A stretch of 64,000 nt of DNA from Wurfbainia villosa (GCA_025175895.1 CM045992.1:120740377-120804376), one strand, 5' to 3'; shown: positions 10,688 to 24,200, counted from the first letter of the stretch. The notes: a model not told the origin generated them from the letters alone. Translations and numbers: made by a program.

Positions 10688-13600
10688 TCAGTTGATGGAC
10701 GATCCGCTGAATTGGTTGGAGCTCTGATATCCTGATTGCTGATGCAAAGGGCCACTCCTGATTTCCTGAATGATCGGAAGCAAAAGAGAACGTCATGGAA
10801 GCCCAAGCTAGTGACATGCAGCTCGAGTCTAGGGAACTGAAAGCCTTAATTACCTGCACAGAAACTCGATCGTGTGACGATGAGGAGGCAATGTTGTTGT
10901 CCACTGCGAATTGCGGTAAGTTTTCTTCCCCAAAAGCTCTCAACCTATTGAGCTCCGGCAATACAACTGTTCCAAGGTCCGGCCGGTCTTTCCTTCTCAG
11001 CTCTGCGCAGTCGAGTGCTAACTTGGCAAAGGGTAAAGCTTCCTCGATTGGCCAATTTTGGATGGAGGGATCCAACATCTGTGGAAACGTTCCCATCTCG
11101 ATGGAACGCTCCACTAGATGGGTCAGCCCCATGGGAGGCTTCGCAGTGATCAATTGCAACAGCAGGATTCCAAAGGAGTAGATGTCGGATTTGGTGCCGA
11201 GCATGCCCGTCTGCTGGTACTCTGGGTCGATGTAGCAGAACGTCCCGGCTGCCGTCGTCATGCGATACTGAGTGACTTGGTCTGCGACGGAGGGTGGGAG
11301 GAGGCGGGCCAGGCCGACGTCGCTTATTTTGCTGGTGTAGTTCTGATTGAGCAGGATGTTTGCAGGCTTCAAGTCCCTGTGAACCAGAGGCTCTGGCTTT
11401 GTTTGGTGGAGGAAGAGCAGGCATGTGGCGATCTCTGCGGCAATGCGGAACCGATACTGCCAGGGAATGGGCGGCGTGTTCCCACGCCGGAATAAGCGAT
11501 CCTCTAAGCTCCCATTGGCCATGTACTCGTACACCAGGCAACCGTACTCTGGGCAAGCGCCGAGGAGGAGCACCATGTTTGGGTGCCGGATGCAACTGAG
11601 AATTTCAACCTGCGTGCAGAATTGAACACGAATGTACGTATCTGAATTCATATCTGTGTTTGTGATTTCTATGGCTTGAACATGCTCACCTCGTGCTGAA
11701 ACTGAGACCTCCCTTGAGCTGCATCCGGTCGCAGTACCTTGACAGCAACAGGCGTGTGATCGAGATAGCATTTGTAGACGGGACCGTACCCGCCTTCTCC
11801 GATCTTTTTGTCCATTGCAAAGTACTCCGTGGCTTCCTCTATCTCCTCGATCTTGTATCTCCTATACCTCGCGTCCGTTTGCACAAACGAATTCGAGGGA
11901 TTCAGCTTGTCGACGGATCGTTTCGAGGCCTTTATCTCCACTTCTCTCCTTTTCTGCACTTCCCGTTCTGCCTTCTTTTGGGCTGCTTCAGCTGCTTCCA
12001 ATGCTGCCTTGCACTTTGCTTTCTCCTTCTCTACCAGCACCAAGGCAGCTTCTTCCGCGAGTCGGGCCTTTTCGAGCCTTTGTTTTCCCTCCATCTTCGA
12101 GTGATGGAGCTCCATTGCCTGCGCAAGCTTTGTTTATCAGACAAATTAAGACAGCAATTCCGCTAGCTTTTTTAGGGAAATTAATTACCTTCTGTTTAGA
12201 CAGAAGCGCTTCCTTACAAGCTGCGTTGTACATGTCCATTGTCTGCTTGAGTTCTAGTTTCAGTCTATTTATCTCTGCTTCTGCATATTCCTGCAAGTTC
12301 CGAGGCATTCAATCCATCACGCACAAAACTTCGAATTGGTCGCTGCAAATTGTGCTTCCTATATTTCTTTTCTAATCGTATTCACGTACCGATGCGTCAG
12401 ACGATAAGCTCTCCTGCGAAAAATAAGAGTACCCGTTCATGACGGAATGAACACCCACAGATTTGCGAGGTGACTGTCGAGACTCAAAGCTGTGACCCAT
12501 GCTATCAGGTAAGCAAGAGATCCTCGGAGGGAAGACCTGATCAGTGCTCCTCCTGCCACCGCTTACAAATGATATGTCACTGCCCGACACCAAATCTGCA
12601 TCGGACTTTCTGGTCTGTGTATATGTCCCTCTGGTCAGCGGTGACCTGCTCGAAGGCATTGAAACAAAAGTGGTAAGACGAGAGGAAAACCTGACAAATA
12701 TCTTACTTGTTCATCATGTTGCATTATCTTACTTGATCGATTCTGTTTCTCTATTCAGATTGAGACTCCCGACTGCAGCATCACCTGACAAATATATGCC
12801 TCCTTCAGTTGTTCAAGAAACTAGTTCATCCAAATGACAGGGTAAGTCCATCACTATACCTTTCTTCTCCTGTTGATTTGGTCGATCTATGTTGGCTTGT
12901 TTCTGGAGTTGGATTCTTAAAGGCGAAACGGCGGGAGCTGGTCGGATGGCATTTTTAACAGAGGACGGCTTGCCTTTGCTTATCACATAAGCAGTGCAGA
13001 AATCAGGCACGGTTTTGTAAATGTTGGCGCTGATGTCCAAGTTTCTGAATGATCTGGTGGTATGCAAACAGTAAGAATCTTTTGTGTGTCGATGTCCTCT
13101 CTGTTAGAACAGTGCTTAATTTAGAATGTCGAGATACCTCACAAAGCCTCCTCTCGATGCCCCGACGACTAGTTTGTCCATCCCCGACTGAGAGATGAAC
13201 TCCACTACGGTCTTAGCTACATCAGTGCCCTCCAAGATCATATCCATGACTCTGATCTGTTGGAATGCTCAAACCAAGCCAAAAGATTGATCACATCAGT
13301 ACATCTTTTTCTGTCGATACTGATACTGTTCGCGCATTTAAAGGAACGAAGTTACTCACATCTTTTCTCGTGCAGAAACATCGAAAGGGAGTAAGTATTT
13401 CCCTGCGCACGCTTTCCGCTGCATTATTTCATAAAAAATGAGTCGAATTATACGGCATTAGATTATTTTCTTAACAAAACTCAGTTAATCTTAGATCTCT
13501 TTCTAGAGAAGATGTAGAATATAATGAAGCAATCAAGACAAAACAGCTTACGCGAAGCGCCATGAGTGTTGACGTGAATGAGGATGAGGGTTTGGCCCTT

Positions 13601-13702
13601 GACTGCGACATTATCGAGGGCCCATTTCAAGGCTCCTTGGCTGCTCTTGTCCTTGTCCACGGCCACTGCAGCTAGAGGAAAGGATTGTGAAACAGAGTCC
13701 AT
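10688..13702 (-). CDS. USP-domain receptor-like cytoplasmic kinase (class IX type, no U-box), ten exons
   Basis: Predicted cytosolic Ser/Thr kinase with an N-terminal universal stress protein domain. Exons: 13552-13702, 13360-13418, 13138-13256, 12860-13053, 12733-12784, 12390-12690, 12189-12290, 11690-12118, 10854-11609 and 10688-10765. All are GT-AG and join to 746 aa. The USP domain covers residues about 1-165 (AVAVDKDKSSQGALKWALD; GASRGGF). A Ser-rich linker follows, then a coiled coil from about 293-395 rich in Ala, Glu and Lys. The kinase has the glycine loop IGEGGYGPVYK (432-442), Lys453 in VAVKV, HRDLKPANIL (546-555) and DVG (566-568) in place of DFG, as is usual in this family. Relatives often carry a C-terminal U-box; here the last exon gives only about 25 residues ending in a Ser/Asn-rich tail. 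The start is 13700-13702 (MDSVSQ), because the upstream in-frame codon is not ATG. Confidence 0.9.
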
Positions 13703-14741
13703 CGTCTCCAAACAATAGCTGAGTTAGAATGAACGAAGTGCAAGCAAGAAGAACCCTCCCTCCTCCTATTATAACCATGCACGTACCTCCCTGCTTACGT
13801 TATGCTGTGCGGTGGAAGGCGATTTTCCTGGGGGCGGAGCGTGAATGCAGGAGCAATGTGGTGAATTAGTCCTTAGACAGTAAACAGATATATTTTTGTC
13901 GATTCAGTTGCAATGGTTTAGAGGACCACAGTAAACAGATATATTTAACTTTACCGTACATTTTGTTATTTGGAAATTCAATTGTTAAATATCTAAATGT
14001 ATATTATTTTATTTATTATTGACATTGTATATTCAATTCTCCGTGTAGATTAATCTTGCATGATAAATTTCATTCTGTAAAATTTTCAAATGATAAAATC
14101 TTAAATGTTCGTAATTAATAAGTACTCTCAGGTTACGATGCACTGATAGAGTTTTTAGTTTGATTTTTAAATACACACCATTCGATTCTCAATTATAATA
14201 CATTTATAAATTTTTTTTTTTCAAATAAAATAATAAATTAAGGATGTTATAGAAAACTGTTCATGTTAATACTTTTTAATTTATTTTAATGGACATTAGA
14301 GCATAGTGTCTTATTAGAAATCCGTGGTGCAAGACTGATCATCCTCAAGAATGTCTACTATTAATAAAAAATTAAAAAGGTTCACAGTGGAGAATAAATG
14401 ATTTTATTTTATTTTTACTAATTCATATATTTTCTTTGGTCTAAATGAGATTGTTCATACAAATATGTTATTTTGATTTATCTGAGAAATCCAAAATTAA
14501 TTAAGTCGAAATTTTAGATAATTAGGGGCAGTAAAAATAAAAAAATAATAATAAAAAAAATATCGCGAGTTGACCCTGAATGTCCGGTTCGGCTCAGGTC
14601 GTCCTCTCGCTATTGTACCGATCAGATTACCTGCTATTTATGTTGACCAACCGTTTCCCGATCTCTTCCTCTCGCTCTCCCTTCCGCTCGGCGGCTGGGG
14701 TTTTCTTCGGCGATCGGAACCTGCTGAACGAGTTGCAGGAG
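13703..14741. other. Divergent promoter region between kinase and CWC21 genes
   Basis: About 1 kb between the start codons of a minus-strand and a plus-strand gene. It is AT-rich in the middle. Open reading continues upstream of the CWC21 start (from 14580), but the family start is the internal MYNGIG, so this is read as leader. A TTATAATAG at 13768-13776 is a weak TATA candidate for the kinase. Confidence 0.5.
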
Positions 14742-17700
14742 ATGTATAACGGGATAGGGCTCCAGACACCGAGGGGTTCCGGCACGAATGGGTACATCCA
14801 GACAAACAAGTTCTTCGTGAAACCACGTCCGTCCGCTGCCCGCCCCGACGCCGCCATCTCCGGGTCCGAGCTGGAAGGTGCCGTCCGGAAGCCCAATAAG
14901 GAAATCCTCGAACACGACCGCAAGCGGCAGGTTCAATTACAACTTTTGATCCTACAAGAAACCCTGACAGATCAGGGGTACACTGAGGCCGAGATCGCCG
15001 AGAGACTCGCGGAAGCGAAGAAGACGCTTGAGGCCGAGTTGGCGGCCGCTGCTTCGCAGGATGGTGGAAGCGGTGGTGGTCGGAGGGATCGCCCTCCCCT
15101 CCCGAATAAGAGGTTTTTATCTCGTGCCTTCTAGTCCTTTATGGGATTTTCGACGAGTTTCTAAATGCCTAACCTAATTAGTGTTTTTTTTCCCTTTTCC
15201 TGTTTTTCTTAGTCAGCGCTTTGTGCATGCAATATGTTAATATTGTATCTATTTCTTGAGAAATTTCAGTTATGGAATCAGTGGTATATCATGCATACTG
15301 ATACTAGTGCAAAGTCTTGGCTTAGAATGAATGAATCAGTTTTTGTCTGACTTCATCTGGTTAACTTGATTATGGGCGTGTTTACTTCATTGGAACTATG
15401 AGAGAAAAGAAAATGATGGATTCGTCAATTTCTCTCTTTGAAATGAAGAGGGGGAAGGAATTTAATTTCATCCAATTATTTTATTTTTGTTTCTGATAAA
15501 ATTGAACAGAGATGGAAAAAAGAACTTTAAATTTCTAATAACACAGGATACTAGTTATGTTCTGAATTTAGCACGTGTGAGCATGCTTGTTCAATCTATG
15601 CTTAAATTTTAAAGTTTGATGCAGATTAGTTGAGATGCAAGAGTCCATTTTTTTTTTTTTTTGTTTTTCATTTTTTATGTACGAGTACAGGAGGATGTGG
15701 CTAAATGATAAGAACTGAGCAATGTGAATTTGGCATGAAGCTTCAGGCGAAAGCTCCTCTTTGCTTGGGCAACCCTTTGATGAACCAACTCATAGGCTTT
15801 AGCTGAGATGCTAAAACTTGCACTAGAGCAATTTGAAGCTAAGCTTGTCAAACTCAGGATTATATTAGGCCTTATGAGCAAGTTTGTTTAAGCTTGTAAT
15901 TGCCCTTGTAAATTTTTTTGTTTACATGATTCTCCGTATGCTAATTAAAAGTCTTTTTTAGAAATTGGTTCATGAACAATTGAACGTGCTCTTTTATATC
16001 CTAATCTTTAAGCATATGAATAGGTTCATTCACACACTTTTATATCCTAGCAGCAATCAATTAGATGTTGGTTCAATTGATGATGATAATAATAACAAAA
16101 ACTACCAAATCTTATACCATTAGATGGGGTCAGCTACATGGATCCTTATATACTATTGGGATCTATCCTCTACTATATCATCATCTATATTTAAATAAAT
16201 TTTACCTTTTCTAATCGTAACTAACTAAATCTTCTTTGATTTTCCTTTTTCTCCTTTGATGTGCATATTTGTCATAATTTCACATTGCCTGACTGGAGTA
16301 TCTATTAGCCATCTAAGTACATGTCTGTATCATCTTAAATGCATCTCTCAGAGTTTTCTCTCAATAGGTGTAACCTCGATTTTCTCTCTAATATTTTTAT
16401 TTTTTATCCTATCCATTCTCATATGTCCACACATCTACCTTAACATCCTCATCTTTGCGATTCTCTTCTTCTGTTCATGTGCTCGATTCATATCCAACAT
16501 TCAATTCCATATAACATAACAGATTTAACCGTCGTTTTGTAGAATTTCCTTTTAAATTTTAGAAGTATTTTATGATCACACAGAACACCTTATGCTCTTC
16601 TTTATTTCAACCATCTTGCTTATATTATATGCAAGACATCTCTCTGAGTTCCTCCATTCTTTTACAAAAATGATCCTAGATACTTAAAGCTCTTAGTCAC
16701 AAACAGTTCATCGTTTCTTATTTTAACAATTGTTTCAATACGTCTAATATTACTAAATTTAAATTTCATATATTTTGTTTTTACTTTACTAAGCCTAAAA
16801 TGTTTCACTTCCACATTTTATGCCAAGATTCGAGTCTAACATTAACTCATTCACATGTCTCATCTATCAAAATAATATCATCTGGAAACAACATGCATCA
16901 TGGTCCAATTGATGATGAAATAAGAAAACAAATTTCAGTTGGTTGACATGTTCAGAGGCAATCCATAGATTTTATAGTTGGAAGAATTGAATCGATTATA
17001 GTAGGTGCTGCAGATTTTAATGAATGTAACATAAAAATGATTTAGTTGATCCTAATATTAGCAATGATATGATCATGTATAGATTTCAACGGAGTGATAA
17101 TATTTGTGTAGTTGACCTCAAATAGGTGGGATTAAAACAATTGATGATGATGACATATTCGGAGTTGGATACCAGTTAATAACATTTCGGAATTTAGTTA
17201 TGAATGATCACTTGATAAAAGAATGTACCATGGAACATTGTATTCTTATCTATGACAATTAAGGCATAAATTTCTTCTAGCAAAATAATAGGTACACATA
17301 TAATTCAAATAATTAAACTATATTCTTTTGCCAGTTTGGATTCGTCACAAAATGAAACAAAAGAAAAATAATTTAGGCAAACTAGTAGGCTAGAGGGCCA
17401 AATGGTCGATGCAAATAGATCTTTTGAATTTTTTATTCTTATTTTTTAAGTGTCTTTGCAAGTATGTTTGCTAAATGTGCTTCACAATCATCTTCTTGTT
17501 TTCTGTCGACTTCTTCAAAACTTAGTTTAGCTTCACACAAGCTGTAAACTAAATTATTTGCAAAAGCCATGAAGTAGCATTTCTTTTAAAAAATGAAATT
17601 GATCAGAGGATATGTACCTTTGCAGTAATTCCTATTAGATTTCATGATTGTGGATCAAAGAACAGACTGAAGTTATGTACATTCAGCAATTGGATCTGTA

Positions 17701-20700
17701 TGCATCTATTTGCTTGCATTCAGAAATGACTGAATTTAGGTTAATGCAAATGCTGTGATTGCACTCTTATGTGAGAATTTTATCATGTCCATTTCCTTTG
17801 ATGATTGTGAGTTCATGTACTTGATTATGTTTTTATTAGTATGTACAAGTTTTGTCTTCTGTGTATATATATGTCTACTTTACCTGATAGAATGTTTGGG
17901 ATTTTTTTTTTAAATTCATTTATTATATATTAAATCACAAGACCACATTGTGCTATAGATGTCAGACATGAGGGTCAAACCAATGATCGATGCGACCATT
18001 CACAGATGCACTAATTGTCCAAGCACAAGAGACTTGCAGAATTTTCAGTGGCAGGACACCCAGCTTGACTCCTAGGTGCTCACGGTTCGATCCCAGCTAC
18101 TATGAATTTATAGAATTTTCCTCTAAATGGGGCGACAAACCACGGATACTGGGGTTGCTGAGGTTGTCCGCGTGCACTTCCCAATTTACCCCCTCCACAG
18201 GTTAGGAGCAACTGTGGGAGGCCATTAATGTGACAGTTTTACATTTTTTTTTTAACAAGAGACATGTAGAATCATGAGATTATAGATGTATCTCATTAAA
18301 TTCCAAAATATTTTCTTCTGTGTGATTAGAGGGCTTTCAATTATTATTATTTTTACTTGAATTCATGTCTCTCAAAACAATGATTGAATTTTTATTATTA
18401 TGTTCAAGTTTCTTAGTCAATGTTCCACTTGCTTATACTTCTATGTATTTGGAAGCTTGCCCCTACGGCCAAAGCTAGATGGCTAGCATAGTGCAGATGT
18501 TGCCAATAGAGCACCAGTCAATCCCTGCCTCTGGTGGGGTTCTGGCCCTCCATTGCGCCAGGCGTCGGTAAGGCCAAAGGCTTACCATGGTTTACTCCTC
18601 TTCGTTGTGGAACCGGTGAAAGGGGGCCCCTGGGGGAGAGTTTCCCCTTTTACACAATATGTATTTGGAAGCTTAATTGTTTCACAATGTCGCTTGAAAG
18701 CTGCAAAAGTGACCTTGCATGTGAGCTGTAGGAATGCTACTTGCAAATACATTTTCAGCAACACTGCAGCAAGGATACTTTTTAGGCAAACAGATCCAGG
18801 CAACTTGTCGACTTGCTACAAGTTTGCCAAAAAAGTCAACCAAACCTGGCATCTTGGATGGGTTAATATAACAATTTTTTTAAATGTCCATAATAAGGAA
18901 GAAAACTAAAGATGCCTTGTCCTTGTTATTTCATAGTGTCTGTGGCTAAGACTTTACTGCTTTATTTTATCTCAAGTAATCGTTGCCAGATAATGTAACA
19001 TTGTTTTGCAGTAGGTTTGCAGATACTCAGTCTCATCAGATTGCTGTGCGAAAGGAGAAACAAATGGAAACCCTGAGAGCAGCTCTTGGCATTAAAGATG
19101 AGCAGCAAGAACAAAAAGTGCTGGACGAGGAAGACTTGGAGCCTGGAGAATTCATTGATGATGAACCTCAACAAGAGAAAAAGGATATGATTTCTGATGA
19201 ACAGCAAGATAAAAATCAAGATAGGAAGTCAGCAAATAAAATGGGAAAACAGATGGGTGAAGCAATGAACGAAAGCAGGAAATCCAGAATTGATATGTCA
19301 AAGCACACAAAAAAGTATTATGCCAAGGGAAAATATGATGGTGATTCTGACAGTGAAAGCAGCAAAAGTACTGATGAACAGAAAATGAAGCACCAAAGAA
19401 GTAAGCGTCAGAAGTCAATGGATGATATCAAGAGATGGGAGAGGGAAAAACAAAGTCACAATGACAAAACTAATTATTCTGACTCAGATAGTGATTCTTC
19501 TGGTAACTTTGGTCAGGAACAGATAGCAAAGCACAGGAAGAAACTCAAGGGTCATGCCACAGAGTCAGATTCAGAAGATGAATCTCACACAATGAACTCT
19601 GTTCGAGGATGGACAGGAACACACAGACATGATTCAGATGAAGAACGTCATTTGAACCCAAGGAAGCACAAAATAGATCGGGAAAGAGGTAACGATCATG
19701 CTTCTGCTATTGAAAACATAAAGAAAGAAGCCTTGAGCAACAAACGTCATGAAAGAAAAAATAAAAGGCATGACACTGACTCAGAAGATGATAGTGATGT
19801 AAAAAAGAACAGTAGATTGGAGAAGGAGAAATTTGTAAAATCTAGCAGACAGGACAACATAAGCGAATTTGACTTTGATGGTGAAAAGGAAAAACCTGTT
19901 GATAGAAAAATGGCGATCACTAGAAGACATGATACTAATGATTCAAATTCTAAGACTGATTATGCCAGCACCATTCTGAAAAGATATAGTAACTCCAAAA
20001 GGCATTTTGAAGACGTCTCTGATTCTGATATCAAAGAAAAAAATGAAATTAGGAAGTTTTCCACAGATCGACATGATAAATCAGGGAAGCTTTCTGAAAA
20101 AGGAATAGAGAATGTTAGCATAAAGCGTCAACACCATGACTCAGGCAACGACAGTTTTGAGGCTGATAGAGATACCGATGGAAAGTTTTCTGCTTCTCGC
20201 CATGCTAATCGAAAAAAACGATGTCATGACACAGATGAGAGTTCTGAATCTTATAGTAGCTTGAAAGACACTGGCAAAAGGGTAACAAAACGAAAGGTTT
20301 CAAAAAGCAACCGAAGTGTAGTGTCTGAGGACAGTGAAAGTCAGTTTTCAGAGGCTAGTAGCGACTCATATTCAAGTGATAGCAGTGATGGTAGTATGGA
20401 AATATCTCATAAAAGAAAATCATACAAAAATCATGATGTTAACCTTGAGAAAAAGAATGCAGTGCAGAAGAAATCTAGTGCTGGTAAACAAGAGCTGCAG
20501 CACAGGCGTGATATGAAGGATGATAGTGCTAAAAGTCAGCATGGTAGCAGATTTGAACCAAAGCACAAAAGAAAGGATTTTGATGAATATGCCAGACAGG
20601 ATAAAAGAAGAAAAAGGAAAGTTGAAGATAATATTGCTGCTGAAGATGACGATACAATGCCTAGAAATACACACTCAGTAGAAGATGAAAGGGAAAAAGA

Positions 20701-21274
20701 AAGTGAAAGAAGGCTTTACAAAAACTTTGAGGATAAAAAGAGGAAGGTGGACTTGAATACGAAGAACATTGATGCAAAAGAAAATGGAATTGAGCTAGAG
20801 CACCGTAGGTATAGGGAAAAGGAGTGCCTTGATGATATTAAAAGAGGCAAGCACAATGATAGTCGGCAATATTCTCAGGATCAAGATTGGCATCACCACA
20901 AAGAGGATTCCAGCCTGAAATTCCACAGCCCTGAAGAATCCATTAGGCGGCACACTGAGGGTCCAAGATGGCATCGCCATACAGAAGATTCCAATCGTGA
21001 TCACCATATTGAAGATTACACTCAACGTCATTACATGGAAGATTTTGGCCAGCATGGCCACACTGAAAATGGTAAACGTGGCCATGCTGAGGATTCTAGT
21101 CTGCGTGGACCTGCAGAAGAGTCTAGCTGGGGCCGCCACACTGAAAATTCTGGCTGGCGCCGCCATGCTGAAGATGTGGACCGACATCACCACAATGAAA
21201 ATATTCGTTATCATCACCATTCTGAGCATAGAGATCGACATCACCACAATGAAGAATGGCGTCATAGGCGCTGA
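14742..21274 (+). CDS. CWC21: CWC21/SRRM2-type pre-mRNA splicing factor, two exons
   Basis: Predicted spliceosome-associated nuclear protein. Exon 1 (14742-15112) encodes the hallmark N terminus MYNGIGLQTPRGSGTNGYIQ followed by a cwf21-type helical region (NKEILEHDRKRQVQLQLL ... DQGYTEAEIAERL). Exon 2 (19015-21274) starts with DTQSHQIAVRKEKQMETLRA and runs into a very long, charged, low-complexity tail rich in Lys, Arg, Asp, Ser and His. Total is 876 aa. The last 120 residues are a degenerate His/Glu/Asp repeat (RRHTE, WHRHTED, RHHHNE). The 3.9-kb intron ends in a tandem acceptor CAGTAG, either half of which keeps frame. Start choice: the ORF is open upstream, but cwf21 proteins begin at MYNGIG. 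In yeast and human the N terminus contacts PRP8 and SNU114; that role here is inferred from the family. Confidence 0.9.
18043..18254 (+). mobile_element. tRNA-derived SINE in the CWC21 intron
   Basis: About 212 bp with a good B box GGTTCGATCCC near 18080 and a 3' end GGGAGGCCATTAATGTGACAG followed by a T run. This is the same tail architecture as the elements at 5919 and 6494. Imperfect 18-bp target duplications (two mismatches) flank it at 18025-18042 and 18255-18272. It is inserted in sense with the host gene. Confidence 0.7.
18459..18657 (+). mobile_element. Second SINE family member in the CWC21 intron, perfect 17-bp target duplication
   Basis: About 199 bp bounded by identical 17-bp direct repeats (TATGTATTTGGAAGCTT) at 18442-18458 and 18658-18674. 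The head has a tRNA-like A box (TGGCTAGCATAGTGCAG) and a weak B box (CAGTCAATCCC). The body is GC-rich (GGTGGGGTTCTGGCCC ... GGGGGCCCCTGGGGG). The intact target duplication implies a younger insertion than its neighbour at 18043. Confidence 0.8.
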
Positions 21275-24200
21275 TGACTTTGAATGGATGCAAAAATATG
21301 GTTAGTTATTGCATATTTTAAATTTTGTTTTTCTTTAACTTATTCGTTGCCTTCATTTGGCCTAAAATTTTTCTGTTATGACTATTGCATTCTTCATAAG
21401 ATTCATGTAATTAGTCATCCACTGTTTGAGATTGGGTAATGGACACTCTTTTACAACCAATACGAGCAATTATCTGAAATATTTGATAATAAAAGGTAGT
21501 TACAGACACTCTGCAGTCTGAAGTCGACCTAGTGCCTAGGTGGTAGATGGGAACCTAGACAGTCAACATTAAAATATTGTTAAACTGGATCATTATACTC
21601 AAGTTTGCAATCATAGGGATAGTAAAAGCTTTTTAAATGAATTCAAAGGAAGAGTAAACAAATGCAAGCTGCTTAAGACGATAAGAAAAGAATAGGGTAA
21701 AAAAGATGATAGAAGAAGTCAATAAAGGAATCTCGTTGTGAACTGTATGATCATATAGTGAATGGTGATAAAAAGAGGTGAAAATTAGTAAAATATTAAA
21801 GGGATGAGAATGTATGAGAAAAATAAATAAAAACATGAGATAATTTTGCTGGGAGATAGCCTAAAAATGGCTAGAAAAAACGAGATAATTTAGCTGGAAG
21901 ATAGCTTAAAAATGGATAAAAACTGGGTGGAGAGTGTCCCAGTGTCGCTGGAAACAATGAGCTTGGGTGAAATAGGATGTTGGGCAGCAATTAGAAGATC
22001 AAGAGGGAATGGAATTTTTATCAACAAATAAACTCAAAACAATATATATATATATACTGCTTGGCGGACCGCACGGTTTGCCTTTAAAATTCCTGCTCGC
22101 CGAGGGTTTGCCTACTAACTAGGCAAAGTTGCCCTGGTCAAAAGTGTGCAAGCGGCCTTTTGGGCCATTCTTTTTAAAACCATGACCCATGACTTTGTGC
22201 TCTATGCTCGTGCATTGATGTTGATCTGTTTCTGCATGCTGTCATTTTTGTATCTTGCACAATCAAATTATGTTATTTTATAAAATAAAATTGCCAAATG
22301 TATGACATCATTACCATCATCTAGCAATGTATGCATCGTCTTCTTTCTTCAGTTAGTTTACTTAGCAAGTTCTATCATGGTTTCTAGTTATGTTCAGCAA
22401 CTAAGACACGACGAATCCATGTTGCAGACTCTAAGCAATCTGTTGTCAAACTGCATCTATTAATCAAACTTATTTTTCAGACAATCATTTGTCTACTCTT
22501 ATGGTGGTCATGATGTCGGTCTGCTTCCCAGCTTGAATTGCTGCTTGTGTAATTTGAAGTTTTCAAATGACCTATTTTGGATATAAGTTTGATGCAAGTG
22601 TCATCTTGTTAAGTTGTACTAGAACAGACATGGTAGATTTACATAAGCTGCTATGCTATCAGCTGTATTATACATATTTGCGCTGTTGTTTCTATGATAA
22701 TATCCAACATCAATTGCAACTTCTCATCCTTATGCTGCAATTGTATGTAATTTTTCTAGAGGGTTTATTTTAAACTAAATTCTTCTGTCCTTTATTAACT
22801 TGAAATTTTGATGGTTTGGTTTGTATAATTTGACTTGCCATCTCTTCAAGTTAGGTTGTGATATAAAAAATAAATAAAAAGTCCAACTTGATTTGTAGCC
22901 TTCAAGATTCCTCCTATGGAGTCAATACTGACATTTGCTGAGGGCCATGATGTACAAGAATATCTACTATTTGTTTACTCTGGAAGGATCAAGAACTAGT
23001 GGGATGTAAGGGACAGTGAAATTTGTAGATTGTGATCTGTCTTCGTCCACACCCACTTCGCTAGGCAATGGTTAAAGTTATTAAATGTGCTCATCTCTCT
23101 ATTGCATGGCTAACAAATTTAACTAGAAAAAAAAATTAGTCATGTAGTTTTTGCAGCAGTAAGGTACGGTGGAAGCTTCACGAAACTTAGTTTAGCTGAC
23201 TTTAATCCTCTTTGGTTAGTGTTTAAAAAAAGGTAGAATGGTGAATTAGGTTGGAGTTTAGTATTGATCTCTGGGGCGTTGTCTTTCTTCCAGACATTCA
23301 ACAGTGAAAAAAAGGAACATGATTCCAGAATCACATCGGGGGTAAAAACAGACAGCCTGAACCTTCATTGTGCTGCTTTAAAAACCTTGCACTGAGCTTT
23401 GGCATCTTAGGTTGTGTAGGTTGTGTTTGGTTCGAGTTTTTATTAGTAATCTTAATTATATATATATGATTATATTATTTCATTCTGTTTGATCTAAGAT
23501 AATCGATGATTTTCAAGTAATAAACAAAGAGTATATAATAAAAAATTTCGAACTGATGATATTTAGAAGATGGTATGAACATCTCACTGCTGCACCGTAG
23601 TTCTGAGGAAGATTCATTAAATATTATGGTTGGGATATTAAGTCATAATTTATATTTAGAGGGGTTTCTATAAGCAGCTTTTTCGTGTTTAGGAGGCAAC
23701 AAAGTACTTGTTGTAAGTCATTAGGTATGAAAGGAACATCGAAGTCTTACCTAAGTGACTCAGTTCATGTGGCAGCGCTGACTCTGAGAGACTTCTTGAA
23801 TGTTATGTCAATTAAACACCTGAACATTTTTCCGAGCCAAAAAAAAAAACAAAAAGAATTGAACGCTCTTAAATCATGTTTCCCCCCCTAAAGCAAAAGG
23901 AAACAATTTTTGTTTTTTTTGTTAAAAAAAATTAGAAGCTTCTGTTTATATGGTGTTTAACTATTCAGTAGAAATTAGGAGAGGAAATGAAATGAGAGGC
24001 ATCTCCATTTTTCCTAGCTTCGGACTGAATTTGTTCCTGAAGAATTGTTTCGATAAACAGAGCAATTAGTGCAGACAGAATCCAGGTTAACAGATGGAAA
24101 TAAATCCTCGTTGGTAGGTTGGATTCAGTCAATCTGTCAAAACCAAGATTAGACTACTCCCTATGGTTAATTATTCTGAGTGAGGTGGTTGTAAACTATA

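Larger units (their letters stand above)
15113..19014 (+). other. Intron of the CWC21 gene
   Basis: A 3.9-kb AT-rich intron with GT at 15113 and AG at 19011 or 19014. It carries two SINEs (described separately) and otherwise no coding sequence that I can support. Stretches around 16080-16500 read as decayed, repeat-like DNA of unknown origin. Confidence 0.7.

Noticed and set aside
22029..22160. Possible tRNA or small RNA in the GC-rich block
   Set aside because: No cloverleaf with A and B boxes could be laid out; more like a transposon scrap.
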